A stretch of DNA of 64,000 nucleotides, taken from positions 62,001 to 126,000 of IMG/VR virus record IMGVR_UViG_3300036790_000468; one strand, written 5' to 3'. The translations under genes were made by a program, and so were the position numbers. The notes under the pieces were generated by a model that did not search any database, was not told where the DNA came from, and saw nothing but the letters and a program-made list of their open reading frames with translations. Positions within the stretch are counted from its first letter, which is position 1. Each line of letters starts with the position of its first letter. Source of the stretch: a virus. Below, one piece after another: positions 16,313 through 25,481 of the stretch.

Positions 16313-18004
16313 CTACTCCACTCCGACCAGCGCGCCCATCCATGCGGGGGCGTAGTGGACGAGCGTGCCGTACTGGTAGGTGCTGGAGTCGTACGTCATC
16401 TGGATGTCCGGCCAGTCAATGGCCATGTACTCCTGCACGTTGACCGCCGCGACCGGCGCCGGGATCTGCGCGTCCGGGATCGGCAGCGAGACCGACCGGA
16501 CCATCGCGCACCCCGCCGGCATGTAGCGGTGCACCCGGATGTCCACCACGCGGCTCGTGGCCGGGTTGACGTACCCGGTCACGGTCGTCGACATCGTCAC
16601 GCCGGCATCGCCCGTGACCACGTTGGTGCGGTAGCCGGACGCGGCGCCGTTGGTGCCGCCGATCCGCATCAGCTGGTTGAGCTCGGTGCGGATCGCCGCG
16701 GTGAGCCACAGCTCCTCGGGGTCGGCGCCGTTGGCCGTGAACATCGTCGTGAACATCGTGTCGAACTCGACGCCGGGGTTCGCCGTCGAGAGCGTCCCGT
16801 TGATGCGCTTGAAGTACCCGGACTGAGCCGGGTCCGTCAGGATGCTCAAGAAACCGTCGTAGCCGTTCGGGTTCGCCGAGGTGTCGCTCGTCGACGGGTT
16901 GGCGCCCGAGGTGCCCGGCGTCGTGGTGATCGTGACCGAGTTGCCGATGAACGTGCCCTGGAAGTGGGCGTTGGTGGGCCCGGTGGTCGTACCGACGTAG
17001 TACGCGTAGCCGAGCGACCCGGACGGCTCGGTCCCGACCGTGATGGTGATGGCCGACGCGCTGGTCGTCGCACCGGTGTTGACCACGGTCGAGGGCACCG
17101 ACTCGAGTGACCCGCCGCCGGTCGAGGGGCCCGACAGGGCCGTGACGTACACGTAGTACGTCGCGTTCGCGATCGTGGCACCCGAGCCGGAGGCCACCGC
17201 GGTGATGGCGCCCGGCGCGGCGATCGCGCCCTCGTACCCGGTGCCAGAGCCGCGCCCGTAGAGCATGGCGCGCTCCTCGCCGAGCAGGTGCGCCCACAGC
17301 AGCGCCGTGCGGCTCAGCGCCCGCAGGTCGTCGAACCCGAGGCCGGCGAAGAAGGAGACCCAGTCGACCGCGTCGGAGAAACCGAGCTCGACGTAGCCGA
17401 CCGAGTGGGCGTCACCGGTGTAGGTGATCTTCGGCGGCCGGTTCAGGCTCAGACCGCCCCACGTCGACGTGGTCGAGGTCGACGAGAAGAACGGCAGCGC
17501 GCTCGCCGCACCGCCGGCGATACCGGCGTTCGTGTACGACAAGATCCGCTTGAACTGCCGGGCGTTGCCCTGGCCCTTGGGCCGCGGAATGCTGTTGCGC
17601 AGCGGCGTGTCGTGCGGCACCAGCTGCTTCGCCGGCGCTTCGAGGTCGTAGGGCACCAGGCCCTGGACCGTGGCGCCAGAGATGGCGTTGACCGGGCTCG
17701 TCGGAGTCCAGTCCTTCGTGATGTTGGACTTGAGCAGCTCCAGGTCCGCGGCCATCGCCGCGGCCTGGTCCCCGGTCAGGGACTTGGTCAGCGACTCGAG
17801 CGCCGCCGCCATCCGGTTCGGGTCCGCGATCGCCTTGATCAGCGTCTTGGAGTGCCGATCCCAGTGCAGGCGACCGGAGTCGGTCATCGCGAGCGACTCG
17901 GCCATCGCGCCCTTGAAGGCCTCCAGGCGCATCGCCTGCTCGGCCGGGCTGAGGGCGTCCGCGAACATCTGCTCGAGGATGCCCGCCGTCATACGGGAGG
18001 ACAT
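16313..18004 (-). CDS. Major capsid protein with inserted beta-sandwich domain
   Basis: 563 residues. The N-terminal about 100 residues are helical (AEQAMRLEAFKGAMAESLAM), possibly a retained scaffold-like arm. The core has HK97-type features (DLEAPAKQLVPHDTPLRNSI; DDLRALSRTALLWAHLLGEE; DPEELWLTAAIRTELNQL; IRVHRYMPAGCAMV). Residues about 265-400 are an Ig/FN3-like insertion (ATYYVYVTALSGPSTGGG). It follows the protease gene and precedes a strong terminator, as expected for the most abundant virion protein. Confidence 0.88.
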   Translation of the reverse strand: MSSRMTAGILEQMFADALSPAEQAMRLEAFKGAMAESLAMTDSGRLHWDRHSKTLIKAIADPNRMAAALESLTKSLTGDQAAAMAADLELLKSNITKDWTPTSPVNAISGATVQGLVPYDLEAPAKQLVPHDTPLRNSIPRPKGQGNARQFKRILSYTNAGIAGGAASALPFFSSTSTTSTWGGLSLNRPPKITYTGDAHSVGYVELGFSDAVDWVSFFAGLGFDDLRALSRTALLWAHLLGEERAMLYGRGSGTGYEGAIAAPGAITAVASGSGATIANATYYVYVTALSGPSTGGGSLESVPSTVVNTGATTSASAITITVGTEPSGSLGYAYYVGTTTGPTNAHFQGTFIGNSVTITTTPGTSGANPSTSDTSANPNGYDGFLSILTDPAQSGYFKRINGTLSTANPGVEFDTMFTTMFTANGADPEELWLTAAIRTELNQLMRIGGTNGAASGYRTNVVTGDAGVTMSTTVTGYVNPATSRVVDIRVHRYMPAGCAMVRSVSLPIPDAQIPAPVAAVNVQEYMAIDWPDIQMTYDSSTYQYGTLVHYAPAWMGALVGVE

Positions 18005-18046
18005 TTCGGGGTGCTCCGGCCGCGTGGCACGCGGCGTCGGGCTACG

Positions 18047-19846
18047 TCAGGAGGAGGATCCGGCCGTCTCTTCGGCCAGCGCCATGTAGGCCCGCCGGAT
18101 CGAGGGGTCACCGGTCTGCTGGGCGACGGACCGGTAGTAGGCCGCCTTGGTCAGGGTCTCGGGCTCCCGGCTCGGCGCCGTATCCGGCGCGATCAGCACG
18201 GGTCCGCCGGGAATCGGCGTGTCCAAGACCGTCTTCAGCTGGGTGCTGAGCGCCTCGATGCGCTCCTCCTGCTCCCGCTTGGTCTCGGTCAGCGCGGTCA
18301 CCGACTTGCTGAGGTCTGCGACCATCTTCACCAGATCGGTACCGCTCTGATCACCGATGGTAGCGCCGGTGGGGTCTACGGGGGAAGTACCTGCCGCCTT
18401 GGCCGCTGTGGCGGCTGTGGTGACGGCTTCCGCGTTGGGCTGAGCGCCACCGCTCATCTTCTTCGCCTTCTTCCGTGCCGCCTTCCGGGCGGCCTTGTCC
18501 CGATCGGCCTGCGCGGCATCGGCGATCGCCTGCGCGCCGTCGCCGGGCCCACCGGGCATGTTCTTGATGTCGTCGCCCCCGGAGTCCGGAGTCGGCGCGG
18601 GCCTGGTCGCGGTCGCCGCACCGATAGCACCCGCTACCCCGGACGGGCCGCCCGAGGCTCCCTTCGCGGTGTCCGAGCCGCCGGCCCAGTCGTCCGGCAG
18701 GAGGTTGGTGGCGCCCAGGGCCTTGGCGCGGGCGATGAGGTGTGCCTTGGCCTTGGCCTTGTCGCCGGTGTAGTTGCCCAGCCGGCCGACAGCCGAGCGC
18801 AAGTGGTCCCTGTCCGGGATTGGGAAATCACCGTTGGGCATGGCCACGCCCGACTTCGCGTATGCCCGGCGCTGCGCTGCGGTGAAGCTCTTGAAAAGGT
18901 CGGCTTCGACGTCCAGGCCGATGTAGACGATCGGGGCGCCGTCCTCGTCGAAGTCGTAGGGCTCGTCTGGATCGTCCGCCGCGGCCTGCTCGTTCTGCAG
19001 CCAGCACGTCACCGCGCTCACGGCCTGCAACAGGATCCGGATGTCGCAGGCCTCGTCCAAATACCCGGCGGCGAGCTCCTCGGCCTCGTTGCAGATGAGC
19101 TGACCGAGCAGCCGCATCACGGCCTTCCCGCCCGCGATGTCCGGCGCCTCGTCCTGCAGCCCGTCGGGCGCGACGGCCTTGATCGCGTCCTGGGGCAGGA
19201 GCGCGATGGCGCCGGCCCGGTCGCGCACTGCTGCCTTGCCGGCGACGGCGAGCGCGAGCTCCCGGTCAAAGGCTGGCGCGGTTGGCTCCGCGCCCTGCGG
19301 GTCGTCGACCATGGCCGCCTTCGCGAGGTCCCCGGCCTCGGCCGGCTCCCCGCTCTCGGGCTCGGCCTCGACCGGGGCCAGCTCGCTCGAGCCCTTGGCC
19401 GCCTTGGCGATCGCGACAGTAGCGGTCGGGTTGCACGGCCGGTCGACCAGGCTGAGCTCGACGATCGTGCCACCGACGATCCGCCCGCCCGGCGCGTCCG
19501 CGTCCTTGACCACGCGCGCGTTCCGGATCCCGATCGAGTAACCCTTGTACGTGCCGGTCTCGACCTTGTGCGCCGACTCGCGGTCGGTGATCAGGGACTT
19601 GACGAACCAGTCCTCACCCGACTGGCTCGTCTCGATACCGACACCGGCAGCGACGGGCCCGTGCATGGCGCGAAGGTTGCTCCAGCGGGCCCAGTCCGGC
19701 ATCGCCGACTTGAGCCACCCCGGGTCGCACACCTGCTCGTCCAGGTCAAGGTCCGGGCCCGTGGCCTTGCCGAACACCACGAGGTCGCCCTCGTCGGTGC
19801 GCTCGAACTTGACGATCTCGCCGGCAAAGGCGTGCACAAGCGACAC
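18047..19846 (-). CDS. Capsid maturation protease fused to scaffold-like region
   Basis: 599 residues from GTG at 19846 behind GAGGAGG. The N-terminal 140 residues are a serine protease domain of the XkdF/U35 kind: His62 in RAMHGPVAAG, Ser104 in KGYSIGIRN, then GGTIVELSLVDRP with Glu130. A DUF6582-like segment lies about 290-365 (RRAYAKSGVAMPNGDFPIPD; KAKAHLIARAKALG). The C-terminal part is Ala-rich and coiled-coil (TETKREQEERIEALSTQL), as in scaffold proteins. It lies between MuF-like and capsid genes. Confidence 0.85.
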   Translation of the reverse strand: MSLVHAFAGEIVKFERTDEGDLVVFGKATGPDLDLDEQVCDPGWLKSAMPDWARWSNLRAMHGPVAAGVGIETSQSGEDWFVKSLITDRESAHKVETGTYKGYSIGIRNARVVKDADAPGGRIVGGTIVELSLVDRPCNPTATVAIAKAAKGSSELAPVEAEPESGEPAEAGDLAKAAMVDDPQGAEPTAPAFDRELALAVAGKAAVRDRAGAIALLPQDAIKAVAPDGLQDEAPDIAGGKAVMRLLGQLICNEAEELAAGYLDEACDIRILLQAVSAVTCWLQNEQAAADDPDEPYDFDEDGAPIVYIGLDVEADLFKSFTAAQRRAYAKSGVAMPNGDFPIPDRDHLRSAVGRLGNYTGDKAKAKAHLIARAKALGATNLLPDDWAGGSDTAKGASGGPSGVAGAIGAATATRPAPTPDSGGDDIKNMPGGPGDGAQAIADAAQADRDKAARKAARKKAKKMSGGAQPNAEAVTTAATAAKAAGTSPVDPTGATIGDQSGTDLVKMVADLSKSVTALTETKREQEERIEALSTQLKTVLDTPIPGGPVLIAPDTAPSREPETLTKAAYYRSVAQQTGDPSIRRAYMALAEETAGSSS

Positions 19847-19880
19847 GGTCGCCTCCTCGCCGCGCTCGGCGGCCGATGGG

Positions 19881-20657
19881 TCAGGGTCGTGCTGGGTTGA
19901 GCACCGGCAGCAGCGCGCACCGGTCGTTCGGGTGGATCGGGGGCGCCGCGTCCCCGGACGGGAACGCCATGCCAACCTGGATGGCGCCTGCGGCCGCGTT
20001 CTCGTCGCAGGCCTTGCACACCCGCTCGTCCTCCGCAGTGGCCCAGAGGTGCTCGCGGATCCCAGCGCGCTGGTAGGCCGCGACGGTCGCCGCGGACTGC
20101 GCGGCGACGAGCTCGGTCAGCGCGAGCCGGTAGGCGCGGTCCGGATCCTCGAGGAACGCGTAGAACCGCGCCTTGATCTGGTCGGCGCCTTCGCCGCGGG
20201 CGACCGCGTCCGCCATGATCCGCGCCAGGGCCCGCAGGCGGGTGTTGGCGAGCTGCGCGGCCATGCTCTCCGCGCGGGCCTCGAACTGCCGGTACGCCGC
20301 GTCGTCCCCGATCGACTCGAGCAGGCGCCGGGTGACGCCCTGCTCGGTGCCCGGGCGCCACCCGCCCCAGTTCACAGAGTTCACCCCGTCGAGCGCTGCG
20401 GCCGCGGAGCGTACCCCGATCCAGTAGCCGTCCGCGTAGATCGCAGCGAGCAGCGGGGCGAGGATCGCGGCCAGGTGCAGCGCGACGCCGTGCGAGGCGA
20501 GAAACATCCCGAACGAGGCGATCCGCCCGCCCTCGAACGCGGGCCCGGGGACGGTCGGCTGGCCGAGCTCGGCGATCGCCGCGCCGGTGAGGAATCCGAG
20601 GTCGAGCGCCGCGAGGGCGGCGGTGATCTCAGCTGCCCAGTGCTGGGCGGCCTTCAC
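19881..20657 (-). CDS. MuF-like minor head protein
   Basis: 258 residues. The C-terminal 60 residues carry the Mu gpF signature: HLWATAEDERVCKACDENAA, a central FPSGDAAPPIHPNDRCALLP with the His-Pro-x-x-Arg-Cys end. The N-terminal two thirds are helical. It overlaps the portal stop by four bases and follows it, which is the usual portal-MuF order. It probably binds the portal inside the head. Confidence 0.85.
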   Translation of the reverse strand: MKAAQHWAAEITAALAALDLGFLTGAAIAELGQPTVPGPAFEGGRIASFGMFLASHGVALHLAAILAPLLAAIYADGYWIGVRSAAAALDGVNSVNWGGWRPGTEQGVTRRLLESIGDDAAYRQFEARAESMAAQLANTRLRALARIMADAVARGEGADQIKARFYAFLEDPDRAYRLALTELVAAQSAATVAAYQRAGIREHLWATAEDERVCKACDENAAAGAIQVGMAFPSGDAAPPIHPNDRCALLPVLNPARP

Positions 20658-23254
20658 ATCGACGCTGTGGCCGGCCCATCGCCGGCGCCCGCTTTTGGGC
20701 CCGGATCAGCGTCCTTACCGAAGACCGCGGTCACACCGACCGCGTCGGGCGCGACGATCCCCGCGTCCAGCGCCTGGTCGGTGAGCAGGTGCTCGAAGCG
20801 GAACGCCCGCTCGTGCGCCGCGGCGCCGCCCTTGGCCAGCCACCGCTGATAGGTGCTCGCCTCGGCCCAGCCCTCCGGGCTGATCGCCTTGTGGCTGGCC
20901 CGGGTGTCCTCGTCCTCGGTGGGGTGCTTGGGTTCGGGCCCGGAAGGGCTCGTGAGCTGCTGGTTGTGCAGCGTGTCCCACGGGCCGATCTCGGCATGGA
21001 CCTGGCCGACCCAGGCGAGCGCGGGCCGGCCGAGGTTGCGGAACGCGCTGGAACGGTGGTGGCCGTCGACCACGATGTCCTGCTCGCCGTGCGGGGTGCG
21101 CACGAGGATGATCGGGCTCTGTTTGCCCCTCTTGATCCGCTTCTCGAACCGGGCGACCTTCTCCGGCTCGTGCGCGGCCCGCCACGTGTCAGCGTTAGAA
21201 AAATCAATCTGGCGCAACGGCACCTCGACCGGGCCGCGCCAGTCCGCCTTGAGCACCCACCCGAGCGCGGAGCGCGGGTAGTCCGCCAGCAGCTGGTCGA
21301 ACACCGCGTGCGCGGCCTCGGCGCCGGACAGTACCTGGTCAACGGTGGCGCCCTTCGCTGCGGCGGAGGCCTTGGCCGGCTTGCCCTTCCCCGCCTTCGC
21401 CGGCTTTCCCGGCTTCGGCGCCTTCGGGCCCTTCCCGGTAGTGGGAGCGGCGTCTGACGACGCGCCAGCGCTGCGGGTCGGGGCCGGCTGGGCGGGCTGC
21501 CCGGGGTTGTCGCTGGCCGGTGGGGCGCCGGGGGTGTCCTCCTCCGGGCTCGCGCTGCCGGGGGCTGCACCGGCTTCGGGGCCGCCGGAGCCGGGGGGTG
21601 CCTGGGCAGGCTCGATGAGCATCCCGGGCGGCGCGGTCTCCGACGCGCCCTCCAGGAAAACTACGCCGCGTGCGGTCTGCAGCTGAGGCATGTCAGCCTC
21701 TTTAAACGCGTAGCGTGGCTTGCCCTGCCGGTCGCGGTCCTCGTTAATCGTCAGGCGCCCGGATTGGACCCGGTTCTGCGCCACCTCGTCCTGCGCGGCC
21801 TCGTCCTCGGACTCGAGTCCGAGGAATCGGAAGGTCAGCTCGGACGGCGCGTTGAGAAACGCCTGGGAGAGTTCGACGATGATCTCTTGGAGGGCCTCGG
21901 TCGTCGGCCTGGTGCCGATCCGGTACTGGATGTCCTCCTGGCCCTCGTGGAAGCCCGTCGAGCCCAGGCCTCCGGGCTCCTGGAACCCGAGCTCGGAGCT
22001 CATCAGGTCAAAGAACCCTGCGACCATTTTGATCAAGTGGAGGTCGTAGTCCGGCTTGTACTGCGACTCCAGGCTCGACGGGAGGACCGGCTTGAACCCC
22101 TTCGGCGGGATGACCACGCGCTGGCGGGCCGCGGTGTTCCCGGCCAGCTCGTCGTTGAGGTCCGCCTGCCACTGCCTGCGCTGGAGCAGGGTCAACTGCT
22201 CGCCGTTGTAGTCCGGCACGAGCCACGCGCGCGGGATCACCCCGTCGTCGTACTCCGAGAGCATCCAGCCCTGCCGGCGCAGGTACAGGCGCGCGGAGAC
22301 CAGCGCCTGCTCGACCGGCGGAAGCCCGTACGGCGACCCCTTCGGGCGCGGGTTCTCCCGGTGGTAGTAGAGCTGGTCGCCGATGTACGCGTTCGGGACG
22401 ACGATGCCCTGCGCGGTGCGCTCGAGCGTAGGTGTGAACTCGCCGCGGGGGAATCCGTAGAGCTCCTGCTGGTACGCGGGGTGCGGGGCGACCGGGAGCG
22501 CGCCGCGGTTGTCGCGTAGCGGCTTGATCGTGTCCCCGGAGATGATCTCCAGGTCGGTCACCGTGCGCCCGTAGGTCATCCGCGGGTAGACAGCGACCGC
22601 GTCCAGGGCGAGGTGGTCTTCGAGCAGGGCGTTGACCCACACGCCGAAGCTCATGTTGTTCGACTTCCAGGGCTTGCGCCAGAACTCGGTCAGTCGGCCG
22701 ATCTCCGGCTGCAGGCGCTGGCGCAGCTCGTACTCGACGTCGTCGCGAGAGGCGGTGCCGCGCGGGTGCGCGCCCATCGCGACCTCGATCGCGTCATCCG
22801 AGATCACCCACGCCCACCGCAAGCCTCGGATGTGCTTTTTGCGCAGCTGAATGCACCTGCGGATGATGTCGACATTCATCGACGCGCCGCGCAGCACGTG
22901 CCAGGGCAGCGGGCGCCCGGAGCCCGGGAGGTTGGCTCCGACGTCGTACTCGTCGATGCGCGGCTCCGGCCGCCCCGAACCGTCCGGGCGCGCCGGGTCG
23001 AGCGGCGCCGGAATCAGCGGGTGCATCGGGCCGAACGGCACGAGGTCCATCGGGTCGCGCGGCATCGCGCGCATCCCGTACATGCCCTCGCGCGGGATCT
23101 GGCCGGCGCCGGTGAGCGTGTTGATCGCGTCGAGCGCGCTCATCATCGCCGGCGCCGTCGCCGAGCGGTGGCTTGCGGCCGCGGCCCGCTGGGCGAGCGC
23201 GGGCGAAACCGACTTCCCCGCGATCCGGCTGCGGACCCGCGTGAGCACGCTCAT
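20654..23254 (-). CDS. Portal protein with C-terminal ParB/Srx-like domain
   Basis: 866 residues from ATG at 23254, overlapping the upstream stop (ATGA). Residues 1 to about 560 are a portal (RCIQLRKKHIRGLRWAW; GLPPVEQALVSARLYLRRQG; MMSSELGF-type stem with LMSSELGFQEPGG). A Pro/Ala/Gly/Lys linker (about 570-650) leads to a ParB-like domain at about 675-760: VPLRQIDFSNADTW, SPIILVRTPHGE, VVDGHHRSSAFRNLGRPALAW. About 100 further residues follow. The portal is the DNA-packaging and ejection channel; the role of the extra domain is unknown. Confidence 0.88.
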   Translation of the reverse strand: MSVLTRVRSRIAGKSVSPALAQRAAAASHRSATAPAMMSALDAINTLTGAGQIPREGMYGMRAMPRDPMDLVPFGPMHPLIPAPLDPARPDGSGRPEPRIDEYDVGANLPGSGRPLPWHVLRGASMNVDIIRRCIQLRKKHIRGLRWAWVISDDAIEVAMGAHPRGTASRDDVEYELRQRLQPEIGRLTEFWRKPWKSNNMSFGVWVNALLEDHLALDAVAVYPRMTYGRTVTDLEIISGDTIKPLRDNRGALPVAPHPAYQQELYGFPRGEFTPTLERTAQGIVVPNAYIGDQLYYHRENPRPKGSPYGLPPVEQALVSARLYLRRQGWMLSEYDDGVIPRAWLVPDYNGEQLTLLQRRQWQADLNDELAGNTAARQRVVIPPKGFKPVLPSSLESQYKPDYDLHLIKMVAGFFDLMSSELGFQEPGGLGSTGFHEGQEDIQYRIGTRPTTEALQEIIVELSQAFLNAPSELTFRFLGLESEDEAAQDEVAQNRVQSGRLTINEDRDRQGKPRYAFKEADMPQLQTARGVVFLEGASETAPPGMLIEPAQAPPGSGGPEAGAAPGSASPEEDTPGAPPASDNPGQPAQPAPTRSAGASSDAAPTTGKGPKAPKPGKPAKAGKGKPAKASAAAKGATVDQVLSGAEAAHAVFDQLLADYPRSALGWVLKADWRGPVEVPLRQIDFSNADTWRAAHEPEKVARFEKRIKRGKQSPIILVRTPHGEQDIVVDGHHRSSAFRNLGRPALAWVGQVHAEIGPWDTLHNQQLTSPSGPEPKHPTEDEDTRASHKAISPEGWAEASTYQRWLAKGGAAAHERAFRFEHLLTDQALDAGIVAPDAVGVTAVFGKDADPGPKAGAGDGPATASM

Positions 23255-23433
23255 GCGGGCCTCGCCGTCGGCCGGGTCGTGCGACCGGCTTCGATCGGCC
23301 GGCGGGCCCCCCCGCAGGCCGGGCACACCCAGACCACCGGGCCGCCGGTGCGCGAGCGCCGGGCCTCAGGGGCCTGCTGGGACGGGCAGTGCTCGCAGTA
23401 TGCGAACCACGGCAGGGGGCTCTTCTTCGCCAT
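23251..23433 (-). CDS. Small zinc-ribbon protein between terminase and portal
   Basis: 60 residues with CEHC near residue 13 and CPAC near residue 37, a CxxC-x20-CxxC zinc ribbon, and a basic C-terminus (RRPIEAGRTTRPTARPA). Start ATG at 23433; its TGA overlaps the portal ATG. Tight overlap with packaging genes suggests a packaging accessory, possibly nucleic-acid binding. Confidence 0.7.
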   Translation of the reverse strand: MAKKSPLPWFAYCEHCPSQQAPEARRSRTGGPVVWVCPACGGARRPIEAGRTTRPTARPA

Positions 23434-23436
23434 CGG

Positions 23437-24981
23437 TTACCCGCCTCCCTTACTCGCGGCCAGCTCGCTCATGTACTCGTCGGTCTCGGCGAAGTGGACG
23501 TAGAACCTCGCGAGCGCCTGGGTGGTCGCATCGACCCGGTCGTCGTGGCTCGCCCGCGGGAAACTGCAGAGCTCTTCGACGTAGTCGCCGATCCAGGGCG
23601 CCAGGGAGGGGTGCGGGAGGTGGACGTTGCGGGCCTCGAACAGCGGGCTCACGGCGTGCGCGCGGGCGAGCTTGGAGTCGACCGGGGTGATCGGGATCAG
23701 GCCCGGCACTTTGCGCCTCAATGTATTGATGACGGCGGGGCCGTTGGCCTTGTCCTCTACGAGGATCGCGATGGACTGCGGCCACTTGTGGTGCAGGGCC
23801 TCTGTGGCCTGGCAGGTGCTGGTGAAATCCAGTCGGTCATAGACCTGGTCGAGCAGGAAGCAGTCCGCGCCCCGCCGGCCCCACACCTGGCCGCACACGA
23901 AGTCCGAGCCATCGGTGTCCTTGAACGCCATGTCCCAGCTGGTGATCACCGAGTCCACGCCGAGAGCGCGCCAGGCTCCGTCCGGCATCTGGACGCAGCG
24001 CGGCTCCTCGTAGAACACGATGTGCTCGCGCTTGAAGACCGCGCCCTCACCCGGCGAGGGGCGGCCCTGATACAGCGCGTTGAAACCGCGCGCGCCGACC
24101 TGCCGGCGGATGCGCTCCCACATCCGGCGCGTGCGCAGCCGCGCGGAGCGCAGCCAGGTCCCCGGTTCCCGGCCGAGCGGGTCGGACTCGCCTTCCTCCG
24201 GCTTGTGGTCGGCCAGGGCCGGGATGTTGATGTGCGTCCACTCCTCGGCGGATTCCGAGGCGAGCAGTCGGCCGGCGAGATCATCCTCATGCCAGCGGGT
24301 CATCAGCAGCACGACGGAGCTGCCGGGGCCCAGCCGGGTCGCGCCGACCTCGGTCCACCAGGCCCACGCGTTCTCGCGGTAGGTCTCCGAGTCGGCCTCG
24401 GCGCGGCCCTTGACCGGGTCGTCGATGATCATGACATCGACGGGGCGCCCCGTCAGGGCGCCGCCGATGCCGACGGTGACGACGCCGCCCTGGTGGCCTT
24501 CGAGCTGCCACTCCTGCGCCGCGGAGGTGTCGCGCCGCACGGACAGGCCGAGCTCGGGGTGGCTCCAGATGTCGTTGCGGATCGCCCGGCCCCAGCGGCG
24601 CGCGATCCCCGCCTCGTAGGAGACGATCGCGATCCGCAACTCCGGATTGTGCAACAACAGCCACAGGGGAAAGGACCTTGATACTCTCTGGCTCTTGCCC
24701 TCCTGCGGGGGCATCGTCCAGATCAGCCGGTCCAGCGATCCGTCGTGGACCTTCCGGAGGTGCTCGTCGAGCAGTTCGAGCGCCTCGGTCTCGATCATCC
24801 GGAAATCGAGCCGCTTGGCCAGCGCGCCCGGGGTGGGCAGCGCGGCCGCCGAGCGCCGGCGCGCCTCGTCGCGCTCCCGGGCCCGCAGGACCCGGACGGC
24901 CTCGAGCTTCTGGAGGCGGCTAGGCTTCGGGCTCGCCGTAGGCCGCGACGAGGCGGGCGTACTCAGCGTCGAGGGCGTCAT
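23437..24981 (-). CDS. Terminase large subunit
   Basis: 514 residues. ATPase: Walker A PPQEGKS at 91-97, Walker B MIIDD at 184-188, followed by a coupling motif around LLMTRWHEDDLA. Nuclease: SWDMAFKDTDGSDF (first Asp near 345), LLDQVYDRLDF, EDKANGPAV and a final HDDRVDATTQALA. It powers DNA packaging and cuts the concatemer. The start overlaps the small subunit by 62 bases; a later in-frame start is possible because the first about 50 residues are low complexity. Confidence 0.93.
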   Translation of the reverse strand: MTPSTLSTPASSRPTASPKPSRLQKLEAVRVLRARERDEARRRSAAALPTPGALAKRLDFRMIETEALELLDEHLRKVHDGSLDRLIWTMPPQEGKSQRVSRSFPLWLLLHNPELRIAIVSYEAGIARRWGRAIRNDIWSHPELGLSVRRDTSAAQEWQLEGHQGGVVTVGIGGALTGRPVDVMIIDDPVKGRAEADSETYRENAWAWWTEVGATRLGPGSSVVLLMTRWHEDDLAGRLLASESAEEWTHINIPALADHKPEEGESDPLGREPGTWLRSARLRTRRMWERIRRQVGARGFNALYQGRPSPGEGAVFKREHIVFYEEPRCVQMPDGAWRALGVDSVITSWDMAFKDTDGSDFVCGQVWGRRGADCFLLDQVYDRLDFTSTCQATEALHHKWPQSIAILVEDKANGPAVINTLRRKVPGLIPITPVDSKLARAHAVSPLFEARNVHLPHPSLAPWIGDYVEELCSFPRASHDDRVDATTQALARFYVHFAETDEYMSELAASKGGG

Positions 24982-25432
24982 CGCTGATCCCCCCTGCAGC
25001 AGCCGGCTCCGTTCCCGGGTTGAGCTTCGCGACCCGCTCCTGGATCTTGACCATGCGGTCGATAGCGGCGTACCGCGGCGCGTAGTCGATCTTGAATGAG
25101 CCGTCCGGGTTCAACATCAACTTCCCGGCCTGGCTGTGCTCGTAGTGCACAGCCTCGAGAGCCTCCATCGCTTTCTCGGTCATGATCTCGAGTTGCAGCA
25201 TCTGCACCGCGCGCAGATCCTCGGCCGCCTCAGCCGGGATCGCGGCCAGCGCCGCGTTCACCGCCCGGCGGGCGTTGTGCCGGTCCCCGTACCCGAGCTC
25301 CTCGGCAATCCGCGGATATGAGATGCCGCGCGCCTTCATCCGGCAGGCCTCGGCGTCGCGCTCGGCGCTCTCCGGCGTGCGGGTATAGCGGCCGATCGAG
25401 TCACGGCCTTTGAGACCGCTGGTCTCGGTCAT
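24920..25432 (-). CDS. Terminase small subunit
   Basis: 170 residues, directly upstream of and overlapping the large subunit. An N-terminal helix-turn-helix (AEACRMKARGISYPRIAEELGY, then NARRAVNAAL) fits DNA recognition at the packaging site. A central helical part (LRAVQMLQLEIMTEKAMEAL) probably oligomerises. The final about 25 residues are acidic and may contact the motor. Beginning of the packaging/head operon on this strand. Confidence 0.8.
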   Translation of the reverse strand: MTETSGLKGRDSIGRYTRTPESAERDAEACRMKARGISYPRIAEELGYGDRHNARRAVNAALAAIPAEAAEDLRAVQMLQLEIMTEKAMEALEAVHYEHSQAGKLMLNPDGSFKIDYAPRYAAIDRMVKIQERVAKLNPGTEPAAAGGISDDALDAEYARLVAAYGEPEA

Positions 25433-25481
25433 GGCTGCCTCCCTCTCCGGCGGGGATGACGACGTGCGTGCCAGACGCTCG

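Noticed and set aside
17288-19900. Plus-strand open frame of about 870 codons opposite capsid and protease genes
   Set aside because: Antisense shadow: arginine-rich, no domains, while the minus strand carries clear capsid and protease motifs.
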